Assembly (NCBI RefSeq): GCF_040932435.1 | Contig: NZ_JBFQGA010000004.1 | Location: forward strand, 124,001-188,000 | Length of the DNA stretch: 64,000 nt | Origin: Kluyvera sp040932435 | Lineage (GTDB): Bacteria; Pseudomonadota; Gammaproteobacteria; Enterobacterales; Enterobacteriaceae | Reading direction: 5' to 3' | Part shown: piece by piece, positions 33,528-42,075 of the stretch | How the letters are laid out: every line of letters starts with the position of its first letter | How positions within the stretch are numbered: the stretch's first letter is position 1 | Notes under the pieces: model-generated | Told to the model about the DNA's origin: nothing | Database searches by the model: none | What the model saw: the letters and a program-made list of their open reading frames with translations, nothing else | Translations under genes and position numbers: made by a program

Positions 33528-35249
33528 ATGTCTTCTCAAACTACAACTGATAATAATGCGTTGATTAACGAGCTCTCCCGCCTGGTTGGTCATGCTCACC
33601 TGTTGACCGACCCCGCTAAAACCGCCCGCTATCGCAAGGGCTTTCGTTCTGGACACGGCGATGCGCTTGCCGTGGTCTTTCCCGGTTCACTGCTAGAACT
33701 GTGGCGCGTACTGAACGCCTGCGTAACCGCGGACAAAATTATTCTGATGCAGGCCGCCAACACCGGTCTGACCGAAGGTTCTACGCCAAGCGGTAACGAC
33801 TACGACCGCGATATCGTCATCATCAGCACTCTGCGCCTCGACAAACTGCATCTGTTGGATAAAGGCGAGCAGGTGCTGGCGTGGCCTGGCACCACCCTCT
33901 ATTCGCTGGAAAAAGCGCTGAAGCCGTTTGGCCGCGAGCCGCACTCGGTGATTGGGTCGTCGTGCATCGGCGCGTCGGTTATCGGCGGTATCTGTAATAA
34001 CTCCGGCGGTTCGCTGGTGCAACGCGGCCCGGCCTATACCGAAATGTCGCTATTCGCACGCATTGACGAACAGGGCAAGCTGACGCTGGTTAACCATCTC
34101 GGCATCGATCTGGGCGACACCCCTGAGCAAATTTTAAGTAAGCTCGACGATGAACGCGTGAAAGACAGCGACGTTCAGCACGATGGTCGTCACGCTCACG
34201 ATTATGATTACGTGAACCGCGTGCGCGACGTTAACGCCGATACCCCAGCGCGTTATAACGCCGATCCTGACCGTCTATTTGAGTCCTCCGGCTGCGCAGG
34301 CAAGCTGGCGGTATTCGCCGTGCGCTTAGATACCTTCCCGGCGGAAAAACGCCAGCAGGTCTTCTATATCGGGACCAACCAGCCGGACGTGCTGACCGAA
34401 ATCCGCCGCCATATTCTGGCTGAGTTTAAAAACCTGCCGGTAGCGGGCGAATATATGCACCGCGATATTTACGATATCGCCGAGCAGTACGGCAAAGATA
34501 CCTTCTTGATGATCGACAAGCTTGGCACCGATAAAATGCCTTTCTTCTTCACCATGAAGGGCCGTACCGATGCCGCACTGGAGAAAGTGTCGCTGTTCAA
34601 ACCGCACTTCACCGATCGCTTTATGCAGAAGCTGGGCCACGTCTTCCCGGCGCACCTGCCAGCGCGCATGAAAACCTGGCGCGATAAATACGAGCACCAT
34701 CTGCTGTTGAAAATGTCCGGCGACGGCATTGATGAAGCGCAGGCGTGGCTCACCGAGTACTTTAAGGATGCCGAAGGCGATTTCTTCGCCTGTACGCCAG
34801 AAGAAGGCAGCAAGGCGTTCCTGCACCGTTTCGCGGCGGCAGGTGCGGCAATTCGCTATCAGGCGGTTCACGCGGACGAAGTGGAAGATATCCTGGCGCT
34901 CGACATCGCGCTGCGCCGTAATGATACGGAATGGTTTGAACATCTGCCGGCGGAAATCGACAGTAAGCTGGTGTACAAACTCTACTACGGTCACTTTATG
35001 TGTCACGTTTTCCACCAGGATTACATCGTTAAAAAAGGCGTCGATCCACATGAGCTGAAAGAGCAAATGTTGGTGCTGCTGCGCGAACGCGGAGCGCAGT
35101 ATCCGGCGGAGCATAACGTGGGTCATCTGTATGAGGCCGATGACAATCTCAAACGCCACTACCGCGAAAACGATCCGACCAACAGCATGAACCCAGGAAT
35201 TGGCAAAACCAGTAAGTTGAAATATTGGGGCGAGAAAACCGACGCCTGA
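33528..35249 (+). CDS. dld: D-lactate dehydrogenase (quinone), Dld
   Basis: 573 residues from the ATG at 33528, which follows AAGGAG and matches the E. coli start MSS. FAD-binding PCMH domain about 40-210, with SSCIGASVIGGICNNSGGSL for flavin contact. The D-lactate cap and membrane-binding domains follow (rich in Lys/Arg, about 330-460). It is a peripheral inner-membrane respiratory enzyme oxidising D-lactate to pyruvate and reducing quinone. Pyruvate is also the signal of the btsSR system in this window, although they are not linked in one operon. BIMEs follow the stop codon. Confidence 0.98.
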   Translation: MSSQTTTDNNALINELSRLVGHAHLLTDPAKTARYRKGFRSGHGDALAVVFPGSLLELWRVLNACVTADKIILMQAANTGLTEGSTPSGNDYDRDIVIISTLRLDKLHLLDKGEQVLAWPGTTLYSLEKALKPFGREPHSVIGSSCIGASVIGGICNNSGGSLVQRGPAYTEMSLFARIDEQGKLTLVNHLGIDLGDTPEQILSKLDDERVKDSDVQHDGRHAHDYDYVNRVRDVNADTPARYNADPDRLFESSGCAGKLAVFAVRLDTFPAEKRQQVFYIGTNQPDVLTEIRRHILAEFKNLPVAGEYMHRDIYDIAEQYGKDTFLMIDKLGTDKMPFFFTMKGRTDAALEKVSLFKPHFTDRFMQKLGHVFPAHLPARMKTWRDKYEHHLLLKMSGDGIDEAQAWLTEYFKDAEGDFFACTPEEGSKAFLHRFAAAGAAIRYQAVHADEVEDILALDIALRRNDTEWFEHLPAEIDSKLVYKLYYGHFMCHVFHQDYIVKKGVDPHELKEQMLVLLRERGAQYPAEHNVGHLYEADDNLKRHYRENDPTNSMNPGIGKTSKLKYWGEKTDA

Positions 35250-35251
35250 GC

Positions 35252-35461
35252 CTATAGGCCGGATAAGGCAGCGAAGCCGCTATCCGGCAATAGATGCACC
35301 GTGCCTGATGGCGCTACGCTTATCAGGCCTACGCTAAATTACAGCGCCATATCGTGCTGCAGTGAAGCGCTCGGCTGGCTTTTTTGTAGGCCGGATAAGG
35401 CAAAGCCGCCATCCGGCAATCTGCTCCGGGTGCCTGATGGCGCTACGCTTAGCGGGCCTAC
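35252..35461. repeat. Two BIME pairs downstream of dld
   Basis: First pair at 35252-35332 (CTATAGGCCGGATAAGGC... to TTATCAGGCCTACG). Second pair at 35386-35461 (GTAGGCCGGATAAGGC... to AGCGGGCCTAC). About 53 bases of unrelated sequence separate them. The region separates dld from the acetyltransferase gene, whose in-frame upstream extension is only translated repeat sequence. Confidence 0.9.
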
Positions 35462-35501
35462 TATGCCCAATTTCACGAGAGTAACCACAAGGAATTTGCT
35501 C

Positions 35502-36056
35502 ATGTCTACGCTTGATGTCACCTGTGACGCCGATATTGAAATCCGCGCAGCCCAGGCTGACGATGTTCAGGCCATTGCCGCACTGTACGCTTGGCATGTC
35601 CTCAATGGACGCGCCTCGTTTGAAGAAGTCCCGCCCTCTATCGATGAAATGCGCCAACGCATGGAAGAGATCCAGCAGCAGGGTCTACCTTGGCTGGTCG
35701 CGCTCTATCGCGGCGAGATTGCGGGGTACTGCTACGCCAGACCGTACCGCCCTCGCCCGGCCTACCGGTATACGCTGGAAGAGTCTATTTACGTCGATAC
35801 CAACATGACTAAACACGGTATCGGCAGCCATCTGCTGACGGCGCTGATTACCATTTGTGAACAGGGGCCGTGGCGACAGCTGCTCGCGGTCATTGGCGAT
35901 GGCAATAATAATATCGGCTCGCTGCGCCTGCATAAAAAGCATGGATTCGAGGTGGCAGGTCAGCTGCGTAGCGTTGGCTACAAGCTGGGGGACTGGCGGG
36001 ATACGGTGATTATGCAGCGCCCACTCAACGATGGTGACTGGACGCTGCCTGAGTAA
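35502..36056 (+). CDS. GNAT acetyltransferase, phosphinothricin/MddA-like
   Basis: 184 residues from the ATG at 35502, with AAGGAA nine bases upstream; the frame extends far upstream but only through BIME sequence. One GNAT domain: RAAQADDVQAIAALYAWHV at the start, the acetyl-CoA loop TKHGIGSHLLTALI about 104-117, and the family-typical KKHGFEVAGQLRSVGYKLGD with IMQRPL near the end. This pattern is that of the PAT/YncA group, which acetylates amino acid analogues such as methionine sulfoximine or phosphinothricin. Substrate not determined. It is convergent with pbpG. Confidence 0.87.
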   Translation: MSTLDVTCDADIEIRAAQADDVQAIAALYAWHVLNGRASFEEVPPSIDEMRQRMEEIQQQGLPWLVALYRGEIAGYCYARPYRPRPAYRYTLEESIYVDTNMTKHGIGSHLLTALITICEQGPWRQLLAVIGDGNNNIGSLRLHKKHGFEVAGQLRSVGYKLGDWRDTVIMQRPLNDGDWTLPE

Positions 36057-36070
36057 TTTACATGTCATCC

Positions 36071-36124
36071 TGCAAGCTGTATTGGCGTTGGCAGCGATAA
36101 CTCGCCGCCTTCGTACAGCTTGCA
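36071..36124. repeat. Long-loop inverted repeat between acetyltransferase and pbpG
   Basis: 11-bp perfect inverted repeat TGCAAGCTGTA (36071-36081) and TACAGCTTGCA (36114-36124) around a 32-base centre with a GGCGTTGGCAGCGATAACTC core. It fills the gap between two convergent genes, has no T tract and does not match REP. Confidence 0.7.
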
Positions 36125-36142
36125 AGATTTGTGTAAGGACGA

Positions 36143-37096
36143 TCAGTCGTCCTGGGTGGTCTGCCCGCTGCGTTGGGCCTTGGCAATATCGCCTTCCACC
36201 TGGGCTTCTTTTTGCTTTTTATAGCTCAGCGCTGCCGCAGGAACCGGCATCACCTTTCCAGTTTCTACCCACGTACGCAGACGACTGGCGTCAGCAAAGT
36301 GGGTGTATTTACCAAACGCATCCATCACCACCATCGCCACCGGACGATTGTTCATCACGGTACGCATCACCAGGCAGTGACCCGCAGCATTAGTAAAGCC
36401 GGTTTTGGTCAGCTGAATACTCCAGTTATCACGGTACACCAAATGGTTAGTGTTGCGGAACGGCAGCGTATAGGCAGGGTGCGCAAAGGTGGCGGTGTCT
36501 TCTTTGGTGGTGCTCAACTGCCCAATCAGCGGGTACTGCTTGGTGGCAATCAGCAGCTTAGTCAAATCACGCGCGGTAGAGACGTTGTGAATCGACAGCC
36601 CCGTCGGCTCGACGTAGCGGGTGCGGCTCATGCCAAGCGCTTTGGCTTTAGCATTCATTGCACGAATAAACGCATCATAGCCGCCCGGATAGTGATGAGC
36701 GAGGCTCGCCGCTGCGCGGTTTTCGGAAGACATTAGCGCCAGCAGCAGCATATTTTTACGGCTGATCTGGCTATTCAGACGGACGCGAGAGTAAATGCCC
36801 TTCATCTCTGGCGTATGGCTGATATCCACAGTCAGGATCTCATCCAGCGGTAAATGGGCATCCAGCACCACCATCGCCGTCATCACCTTGGTGATGGAAG
36901 CCATCGGGCGCACCAGATCCGGCTGGTTCGCATAAATGACTTTATTAGTATTCAGATCGACAATCATTGCGCTACCGGAAGCAATATCCGGCTGCGAGGC
37001 AACGGCGGTCACGGCCGTTTTGGCGCTTGCCTGAGGTGCAAAAGGCACAGCCAACACAAGAGCAAGGCTGAGCAGGGAAACACGAAATTTCTGCAT
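36143..37096 (-). CDS. pbpG: D-alanyl-D-alanine endopeptidase PbpG (PBP7/8)
   Basis: 317 residues. Signal peptide ending near QASA-KT (residue 25). Penicillin-binding serine peptidase motifs: SITK at 67-70 (nucleophile Ser67), SEN at 124-126 and KTG at 231-233. It is a periplasmic low-mass penicillin-binding protein that cuts D-Ala-meso-DAP cross-links in peptidoglycan. The last 20 residues are a variable polar tail, slightly different in length from E. coli (310-313). Neighbours yohC and dld-side acetyltransferase match the E. coli order. Confidence 0.97.
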   Translation of the reverse strand: MQKFRVSLLSLALVLAVPFAPQASAKTAVTAVASQPDIASGSAMIVDLNTNKVIYANQPDLVRPMASITKVMTAMVVLDAHLPLDEILTVDISHTPEMKGIYSRVRLNSQISRKNMLLLALMSSENRAAASLAHHYPGGYDAFIRAMNAKAKALGMSRTRYVEPTGLSIHNVSTARDLTKLLIATKQYPLIGQLSTTKEDTATFAHPAYTLPFRNTNHLVYRDNWSIQLTKTGFTNAAGHCLVMRTVMNNRPVAMVVMDAFGKYTHFADASRLRTWVETGKVMPVPAAALSYKKQKEAQVEGDIAKAQRSGQTTQDD

Positions 37097-37274
37097 GGTG
37101 AGTATTCTGGCGGTTATTTATGCACAATATGATAGACAACCGCTTCGCACCATACGGTTGCGAAGCGGAATGTCCCATCATAGCGCGGAGTACGCGGAAT
37201 CTACCAGAAAATAATAGTGAATAAATGCTGCATTGCTGGCGTAATTAAATTCACGCCAGCAATGAGTTAAGCCC

Positions 37275-37862
37275 CTAGAACAATCGGTAGCCGTAGCCCC
37301 ATAGCACCACGGTCAGCGCCAGCAGAACTTCCAGAACCAACACACCAATCGCCAGCGTCGAACTGGCAAAGCTGAGCCCTTCTTCGCGGTCGATATTCAA
37401 GAAGGTTGGGATACCGACATACAGCAGATAACCGGTGTAAAACAGCGCGACTGTTCCGACCAACGCACACAGCCACACCAGCGGATAGAGCGCGACAATC
37501 CCGCTTAGGAAGATAGGCGTCGCCACATAGCCGGCAAACACCATACAGCGCTTGAGCGACGGTCGGTTCGGGTAGTTACGCGCCATCCACCAGATGACTC
37601 GCCCCATCACCGCGACGCCCGCCAGCATCAGCGCATAGAACAGCACCGCCATGCCCAGACCGGTCATGATGGAAAGCCTGACCACGTTGCCGTCGCCAAA
37701 ATTCCAGCCAAGTTGGGTGGTACCAATGAAAGCACAGATGACCGGAATGGCCGCCATGATCAGTACGTGATGCACATAGTGGTGAGAAACGGTTTCATTC
37801 TCGCTACGGATAATATGCATTTCTTTATCAGGGTGGGAGAAAAGTCCCCATACATGGTTCAT
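37275..37862 (-). CDS. yohC: Inner-membrane Yip1-family protein YohC
   Basis: 195 residues with about five membrane helices after a polar N-terminus (HVWGLFSHPDKEMHIIRSEN in first 25). Helices are recognisable at about 30-50, 70-95, 105-125, 130-150 and 165-190. Matches YohC by order and by sequence style (Yip1 domain). Function unknown. It stands alone, 178 bases upstream of the pbpG start on the same strand, and is divergent from yohD. Confidence 0.9.
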   Translation of the reverse strand: MNHVWGLFSHPDKEMHIIRSENETVSHHYVHHVLIMAAIPVICAFIGTTQLGWNFGDGNVVRLSIMTGLGMAVLFYALMLAGVAVMGRVIWWMARNYPNRPSLKRCMVFAGYVATPIFLSGIVALYPLVWLCALVGTVALFYTGYLLYVGIPTFLNIDREEGLSFASSTLAIGVLVLEVLLALTVVLWGYGYRLF

Positions 37863-38015
37863 AACGCCTCCTCTGCACGGCTTCGTACCACGTTGCTGTA
37901 AGTATAATTCACGTCAATGATTATTTTGTGTACAACGCAAAAAATAGCGGCCCCTGCGTTCTCGCTCTGAGGGTGTATGATAAGTAGTACGATGTTGTAA
38001 GGAGTGAGTGTTTGC

Positions 38016-38588
38016 ATGGATATCAATAACCTGATTTCCCACTATGGTTACGCGGCGCTGATTATCGGCAGCATGGCGGAAGGTGAAACAATTACGCTGC
38101 TCGGCGGCGTAGCGGCACATCAGGGCCTGTTGAAATTTCCACTGGTAGTGATTTCGGTGGCGTTGGGTGGCATGATCGGCGATCAGCTGCTTTATCTACT
38201 TGGGCGACGGTTTGGTGGTCGGTTACTTAAGCGTTTCTCACGCCATCAGGCGCGTATTCGCAAAGCGCAGCGCTTAATTAAAAGTCATCCCTATCTGTTC
38301 GTTATCGGCACGCGCTTTATGTACGGCTTCCGGGTCATTGGGCCGTTGCTGATTGGCGCAAGCGGCCTGCCGCCGAAAATTTTCCTGCCGCTAAATATTG
38401 TCGGCGCGATTATCTGGTCGCTCATATTCACGACGCTTGGCTATCTTGGCGGCGAGGCAATTGGCCCATGGCTTCATCATCTCGACCTACACTTTAAGCA
38501 TATTATCTGGCTGGTGCTGGCGGTTGTGCTGGTGGTTGCGCTGCGCTGGTGGATGAAACGACGGGAAGCAAAAAGGCCGCAGGAATAA
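38016..38588 (+). CDS. yohD: DedA-family membrane protein YohD
   Basis: 190 residues from the ATG at 38016; a GTG at 38004 overlaps the AAGGAG ribosome site and was rejected. DedA/SNARE-associated family: GYAALIIGSMAEGETITLLG at the N-terminus with the conserved Glu, then the F.GTRFMYGFRVIGPLLIGAS block (about 95-120) with the essential Arg, and three C-terminal helices with a basic tail. DedA proteins support proton-motive-force-dependent lipid carrier recycling; YohD itself is one of several paralogues. It is convergent with the porin gene. Confidence 0.93.
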   Translation: MDINNLISHYGYAALIIGSMAEGETITLLGGVAAHQGLLKFPLVVISVALGGMIGDQLLYLLGRRFGGRLLKRFSRHQARIRKAQRLIKSHPYLFVIGTRFMYGFRVIGPLLIGASGLPPKIFLPLNIVGAIIWSLIFTTLGYLGGEAIGPWLHHLDLHFKHIIWLVLAVVLVVALRWWMKRREAKRPQE

Positions 38589-38608
38589 CGCCGGTGATAA
38601 TTCAGGCC

Positions 38609-38633
38609 CGGGGACGCGGCCAAGCCGTCCCCG
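38609..38633. terminator. Hairpin between yohD and porin gene
   Basis: 8-bp stem CGGGGACG / CGTCCCCG with a 9-base loop, placed between convergent stops (38588 and 38646). There is no T tract, so Rho-independent function is uncertain. Confidence 0.5.
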
Positions 38634-38645
38634 AGGTTAAACGAC

Positions 38646-39326
38646 TTAGAAGGTGTACTGTACACCTACACGAAAACGCGTCTGGCGATCGTCGTCGGTG
38701 CTGTTCACCGAAACATTCCCAATCTGTGCGTACGGTTTCCAGTTCTTATCAATGGCATAAGCGACTTTTAAATCCAGCTCATAATCATCTTTGCCATCAT
38801 TATATCTAAAATAGTTATCGCTTTTCTTATAGAGATAATTACCTTCAATTGTCCATTTCTGAACTTTATACCCTAACCAGAGATCGCCTCGATTGGTATG
38901 ATCATCTTCTTTCCCATATCCGGTTTCACGCGTGTACTCGTAACGGTAGCGGGCTGCGATATAAAAACCATTTTCAAAACTATACTGACCACGTATATAA
39001 GGTTTATAAATCGCTTTCGATGACGAAGTTTCTAACGCAAATCCCGGCTGGATAGTTATCTCGGGAGCCGCATTAAATTGATAGCTCAGCACATATTCAT
39101 CGCCATTATCGACAACATCATTAAATGCTTTATCCGAGTTATCACCACCCGACTTGGTTTTGGCTTCAACCGAGAAGCCAAAACCGTTGGCAAAGCGGTG
39201 AGAAATCAGCACCCTGTCCTTTTGAGCTTCGGAGTCGTCGGTATATTCATGACGCAGGTCAATCGTAACCGCGCCCGCTGATGCACTAGCCAATGCCAGT
39301 ATCCCTAGAGTTATTAATTTTTTCAC
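38646..39326 (-). CDS. KdgM/NanC-family outer-membrane porin
   Basis: 226 residues. Signal peptide MKKLITLGILALASASAGA. The mature part starts VTIDLRHEYTDDSEAQKDRV, the typical first strand of the KdgM/NanC family of monomeric 12-strand barrels. Alternating amphipathic strands continue to a C-terminal Phe (RVGVQYTF), the outer-membrane assembly signal. KdgM takes up oligogalacturonates and NanC takes up sialic acid; many Arg/Lys residues in strands (RFRVG, RYRYEYTRE) suit an acidic sugar. It lies 8 kb from the GH28/TogT-like genes, which could use the imported oligomer. It has its own 334-base AT-rich upstream region. Confidence 0.88.
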   Translation of the reverse strand: MKKLITLGILALASASAGAVTIDLRHEYTDDSEAQKDRVLISHRFANGFGFSVEAKTKSGGDNSDKAFNDVVDNGDEYVLSYQFNAAPEITIQPGFALETSSSKAIYKPYIRGQYSFENGFYIAARYRYEYTRETGYGKEDDHTNRGDLWLGYKVQKWTIEGNYLYKKSDNYFRYNDGKDDYELDLKVAYAIDKNWKPYAQIGNVSVNSTDDDRQTRFRVGVQYTF

Positions 39327-39660
39327 GCACTCGTCCTTTGCTTTTTAGTTAAAAAATCAGAGAGCAACCGACCATAATATATAAATAACAAATATGATTA
39401 TTATTAAGTTAAAAATAGAACAAGAAAGATATTGTTTTTCTGGTGGCGATATTATGGGGATAAAAAAGAAGTGTCATGCATTTAAATACGAATACGTGAT
39501 CGCAAACATATTAAAATTTCACTTAGGACGGAACTTTCTAATTAAATTAAAATTCAAATAGCCGCTATTTATATTAATAAATAATATTATTTAACTGAGA
39601 TATTATTTTTTCATTTCTCCCTGCATCATCGATGCAAGGAGAAATCATCACTGCAGAGGT
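39327..39660. other. AT-rich intergenic region upstream of porin gene, 334 bases
   Basis: No gene seen. It must hold the porin promoter. Weak candidate sites: CGTGATCGCAAACATA at about 39495-39510 (7 of 10 for CRP) and a GAAAGATATTGTTTTTC dyad at 39424-39440 loosely like KdgR. A hairpin ATTTCTCC-TGCATC / GATGCA-GGAGAAAT at 39613-39645 lies just after the mdtQ stop. Confidence 0.45.
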
Positions 39661-41100
39661 TTATTGATTGGACTGGTGATATCCGCCGCCCAGCGCCGAG
39701 GTCAGCTGAATGCTGGCATCAAGCCATTGCCCATGCAGACGTAGCGCATTAATGCGCTCTTCCAGCGCGGGCAGTTTAGCCACGCTAACCTGAGCACCGG
39801 CAATAATCCCAGCATTCATGCGCTGTTGGGCCAAATTCACCACCCGCTGCACATCTTTTTCGACCTGCGCCTGCTGTTGATTTTTCGCCATAAGGGTTTC
39901 GACTTGGCTTGCCGTTTTAGCCACCTGATTAACCGCATCAACCACCGCTTTGTTGTAGCTGGCGATGGAAAGATTGTTCTGCGCGCTGGCAATATCCAGA
40001 TTGGCATTCAAACGACCGCTATCAAAGATTGGCAGCGTCAGCCCGGCGGTCACCCCCATCTGCTGGGCCGAATGACGGAACAGATCGCTTAAGTGCAACG
40101 CATCCTGTTGCAGGAAAGCCATCAGATTAATGTCCGGGTAGAACGCCGCTTTCGCCGCATCGATTTCGCTCAGCGAAGCTTCAATATACCAGTGCGCTTC
40201 CTGCAAATCTGGACGACGCGCCAACAGTTCATAACCTAAGGTTGCGGGCATTTTGCTGGCAACGGCAGGTAAATTCGTTTTACGCAAATTGAGCGAGCGG
40301 CTCTGGCTATTCGTCAACGCCATCAGGCGAGCCTCAATCTCTTTCATATTGCCTTCAACGTCGGCCAACTGCTGATCGGTTTTGCTGACGTTAATATCGT
40401 TCTCAGCGCCTTCGGCGGAGTTGGTTATCCCGCGCGCTAAAAGCGCGGTATCAACGGTTACGATATTGTTTTGTTCGCTTCTCGTTTGCTGAAGTACGTC
40501 GTGAATGGCCGCTTCGGTTTGCCACTGCCAATATAGGCGGGCCACGCTGCTGGCCAGCAGTTCGCTGGTTTGCGCCCGTTCAGCCACTTTCGCCTTCACT
40601 TCGCCAATCCGCGCTTCGACCTCGGCGCGATTTTTGCCCCACAGGTCCAGATCCCACCCGGCGGTTAGGCCAAAGGTCCCGTTGGTATACCACGGCCCGG
40701 TGTTGCCATCCGTATCGGTGGCAAACGGCCCCATTAGGCCCTCTGACGACATTTTCTGCCGCTCAAGATTGGCCCCAAAATCCACTTCCGGCCCCAGCGA
40801 CGATTTTGACATCCGCGCCTGCGCTTCCGCGAGCTTGATGCGCTGATCGGCAATCTGCATATCCGGGGAATTTGCCAGCGCCCGGCTGATTAAGCTATTA
40901 AGCTGCGCATCGTGATAATCCTGCCACCAGTTGCTCTGTGGCCAGCCGTTTTTCACCGCCGCAGGAAGTTCCGTAGAAACCGTCGAGGCCGCAACCTGCT
41001 GTTTCATCGGAGAGCCAATATCATGCGAAGGAGCGCAGCCAGCCAGCGCGATGAGCAGGGGTAAACCAGACAACACGCGTGTTTTCAGAGTTAGGTTCAT
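39661..41100 (-). CDS. mdtQ: Outer-membrane efflux lipoprotein MdtQ
   Basis: 479 residues from the ATG at 41100; an extension to 41181 was rejected. Lipobox LAGC with Cys22 predicts an outer-membrane lipoprotein. Two outer-membrane-efflux (TolC/NodT-like) repeats: QIADQRIKLAEAQARMSKSS with WDLDLWGKNRAEVEARIGEV in the first, and ASLSEIDAAKAAFYPDINL with GLTLPIFDSGRLNANLDIA in the second. They form the coiled-coil channel. E. coli K-12 carries a broken version (yohG); here the reading frame is intact throughout. No membrane-fusion or pump gene is adjacent. Confidence 0.92.
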   Translation of the reverse strand: MNLTLKTRVLSGLPLLIALAGCAPSHDIGSPMKQQVAASTVSTELPAAVKNGWPQSNWWQDYHDAQLNSLISRALANSPDMQIADQRIKLAEAQARMSKSSLGPEVDFGANLERQKMSSEGLMGPFATDTDGNTGPWYTNGTFGLTAGWDLDLWGKNRAEVEARIGEVKAKVAERAQTSELLASSVARLYWQWQTEAAIHDVLQQTRSEQNNIVTVDTALLARGITNSAEGAENDINVSKTDQQLADVEGNMKEIEARLMALTNSQSRSLNLRKTNLPAVASKMPATLGYELLARRPDLQEAHWYIEASLSEIDAAKAAFYPDINLMAFLQQDALHLSDLFRHSAQQMGVTAGLTLPIFDSGRLNANLDIASAQNNLSIASYNKAVVDAVNQVAKTASQVETLMAKNQQQAQVEKDVQRVVNLAQQRMNAGIIAGAQVSVAKLPALEERINALRLHGQWLDASIQLTSALGGGYHQSNQ

Positions 41101-41234
41101 ATAAGACGTCGGGTTACTTAATAAGGGCGGATATAATAATTTAAATGTACCCATTCCTTTTAGTAAAGCGTGTGGGAACATAATCCGACATACTTACTCA
41201 CAGCTAAAAATAGTTTAATTTCATGGAGCGAATG

Positions 41235-41969
41235 ATGAGTCAGAATATCTACGACGACGCCAATTTCTTCGCCGGTTACGCCACCCTCGACCGCTCGGTC
41301 AAAGGGCTGGACGGCGCGCCGGAGTGGCCAACTATCCAGCAAATGCTGCCAGCGCTTGCCGGTCTGCGGGTCGTGGATCTGGGCTGCGGTTATGGGTGGT
41401 TTTGCCGCTGGGCGCGCGACCAAGGGGCCGCGCAGATTAGCGGACTGGATCTCTCCAACCGGATGCTAGAACGTGCCCGGAAGATGACCGAGGGTGACGG
41501 TATCGACTATCACCGCGAAGATTTGCAAACGCTCTCGCTTGCCGCCAATAGCTGCGATCTAGTCTACAGCTCGCTGACGCTACACTATTTAGTGGATATT
41601 GCCCCACTTCTTGCCACGGTATATCAGGCGCTGACCGCCGGCGGTACGCTGGTCTTTTCCGCTGAACATCCTATTTATACCGCACCGCTCCATCAGGGCT
41701 GGCGGGTCGATGAAAATGGGCAGAAAAGCTGGCCGGTGAGCCATTATCAACAGGAAGGCGAGCGCATCAGCAACTGGTTTGCCGACGGCGTAAAAAAACA
41801 GCACCGCACGCTGGGCAGTTGGATCAATGCGCTAGTCGCCGCCGGGTTTGTGATTGAAAACCTCAATGAGTGGGGACCTACGGCGGAGCAAATTGCCGCG
41901 AATCCAGCACTGGATGAAGAAAAAGAGCGCCCGATGATTTTTATCCTGCGGGCGCGTAAACCTGCCTGA
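41235..41969 (+). CDS. Class I SAM-dependent methyltransferase
   Basis: 244 residues from the ATG at 41235, chosen because GGAG at 41225-41228 is six bases upstream; ATGs at 41223 and 41232 are alternatives. Motif I VVDLGCGYG (about 46-54), the acidic end of beta-2 (ISGLDLSNRML) and motif post-I DLVYSSLTLHYLVD mark a class I, UbiE/BioC-like methyltransferase. The substrate cannot be told. It is divergent from mdtQ. Its stop codon TGA is part of a REP unit (GCCTGATGGCGC), so the gene ends inside the repeat. Confidence 0.87.
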   Translation: MSQNIYDDANFFAGYATLDRSVKGLDGAPEWPTIQQMLPALAGLRVVDLGCGYGWFCRWARDQGAAQISGLDLSNRMLERARKMTEGDGIDYHREDLQTLSLAANSCDLVYSSLTLHYLVDIAPLLATVYQALTAGGTLVFSAEHPIYTAPLHQGWRVDENGQKSWPVSHYQQEGERISNWFADGVKKQHRTLGSWINALVAAGFVIENLNEWGPTAEQIAANPALDEEKERPMIFILRARKPA

Positions 41970-42070
41970 TGGCGCTGCGCTTATCAGGCCTACGGGGATT
42001 CCGGTGCTTATATGCCTGATGGCGGCGCCGGGGTTTTGTAGGCCGGATAAGGCATAGCCGCCATCCGGCG
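41964..42070. repeat. REP cluster between methyltransferase and bglB
   Basis: Three REP units: GCCTGATGGCGC...TATCAGGCCTAC (starting inside the methyltransferase 3' end), GCCTGATGGCGGCGCCGG, and GTAGGCCGGATAAGGC...GCCATCCGGCG. It lies between convergent genes. Confidence 0.9.
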
Positions 42071-42075
42071 ATGGT

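Noticed and set aside
34326..35159. Minus-strand frame of 277 codons inside dld
   Set aside because: Complementary shadow of a strongly conserved core gene, no ribosome site and no recognisable domain.
35301..35501. 67-codon N-terminal extension of the acetyltransferase
   Set aside because: It only translates REP/BIME sequence; the ATG at 35502 has a ribosome site and begins the GNAT domain.
39613..39645. Hairpin after mdtQ as a Rho-independent terminator
   Set aside because: The stem is good but in the mdtQ direction it is followed by A runs rather than T runs, so it is not called a terminator.
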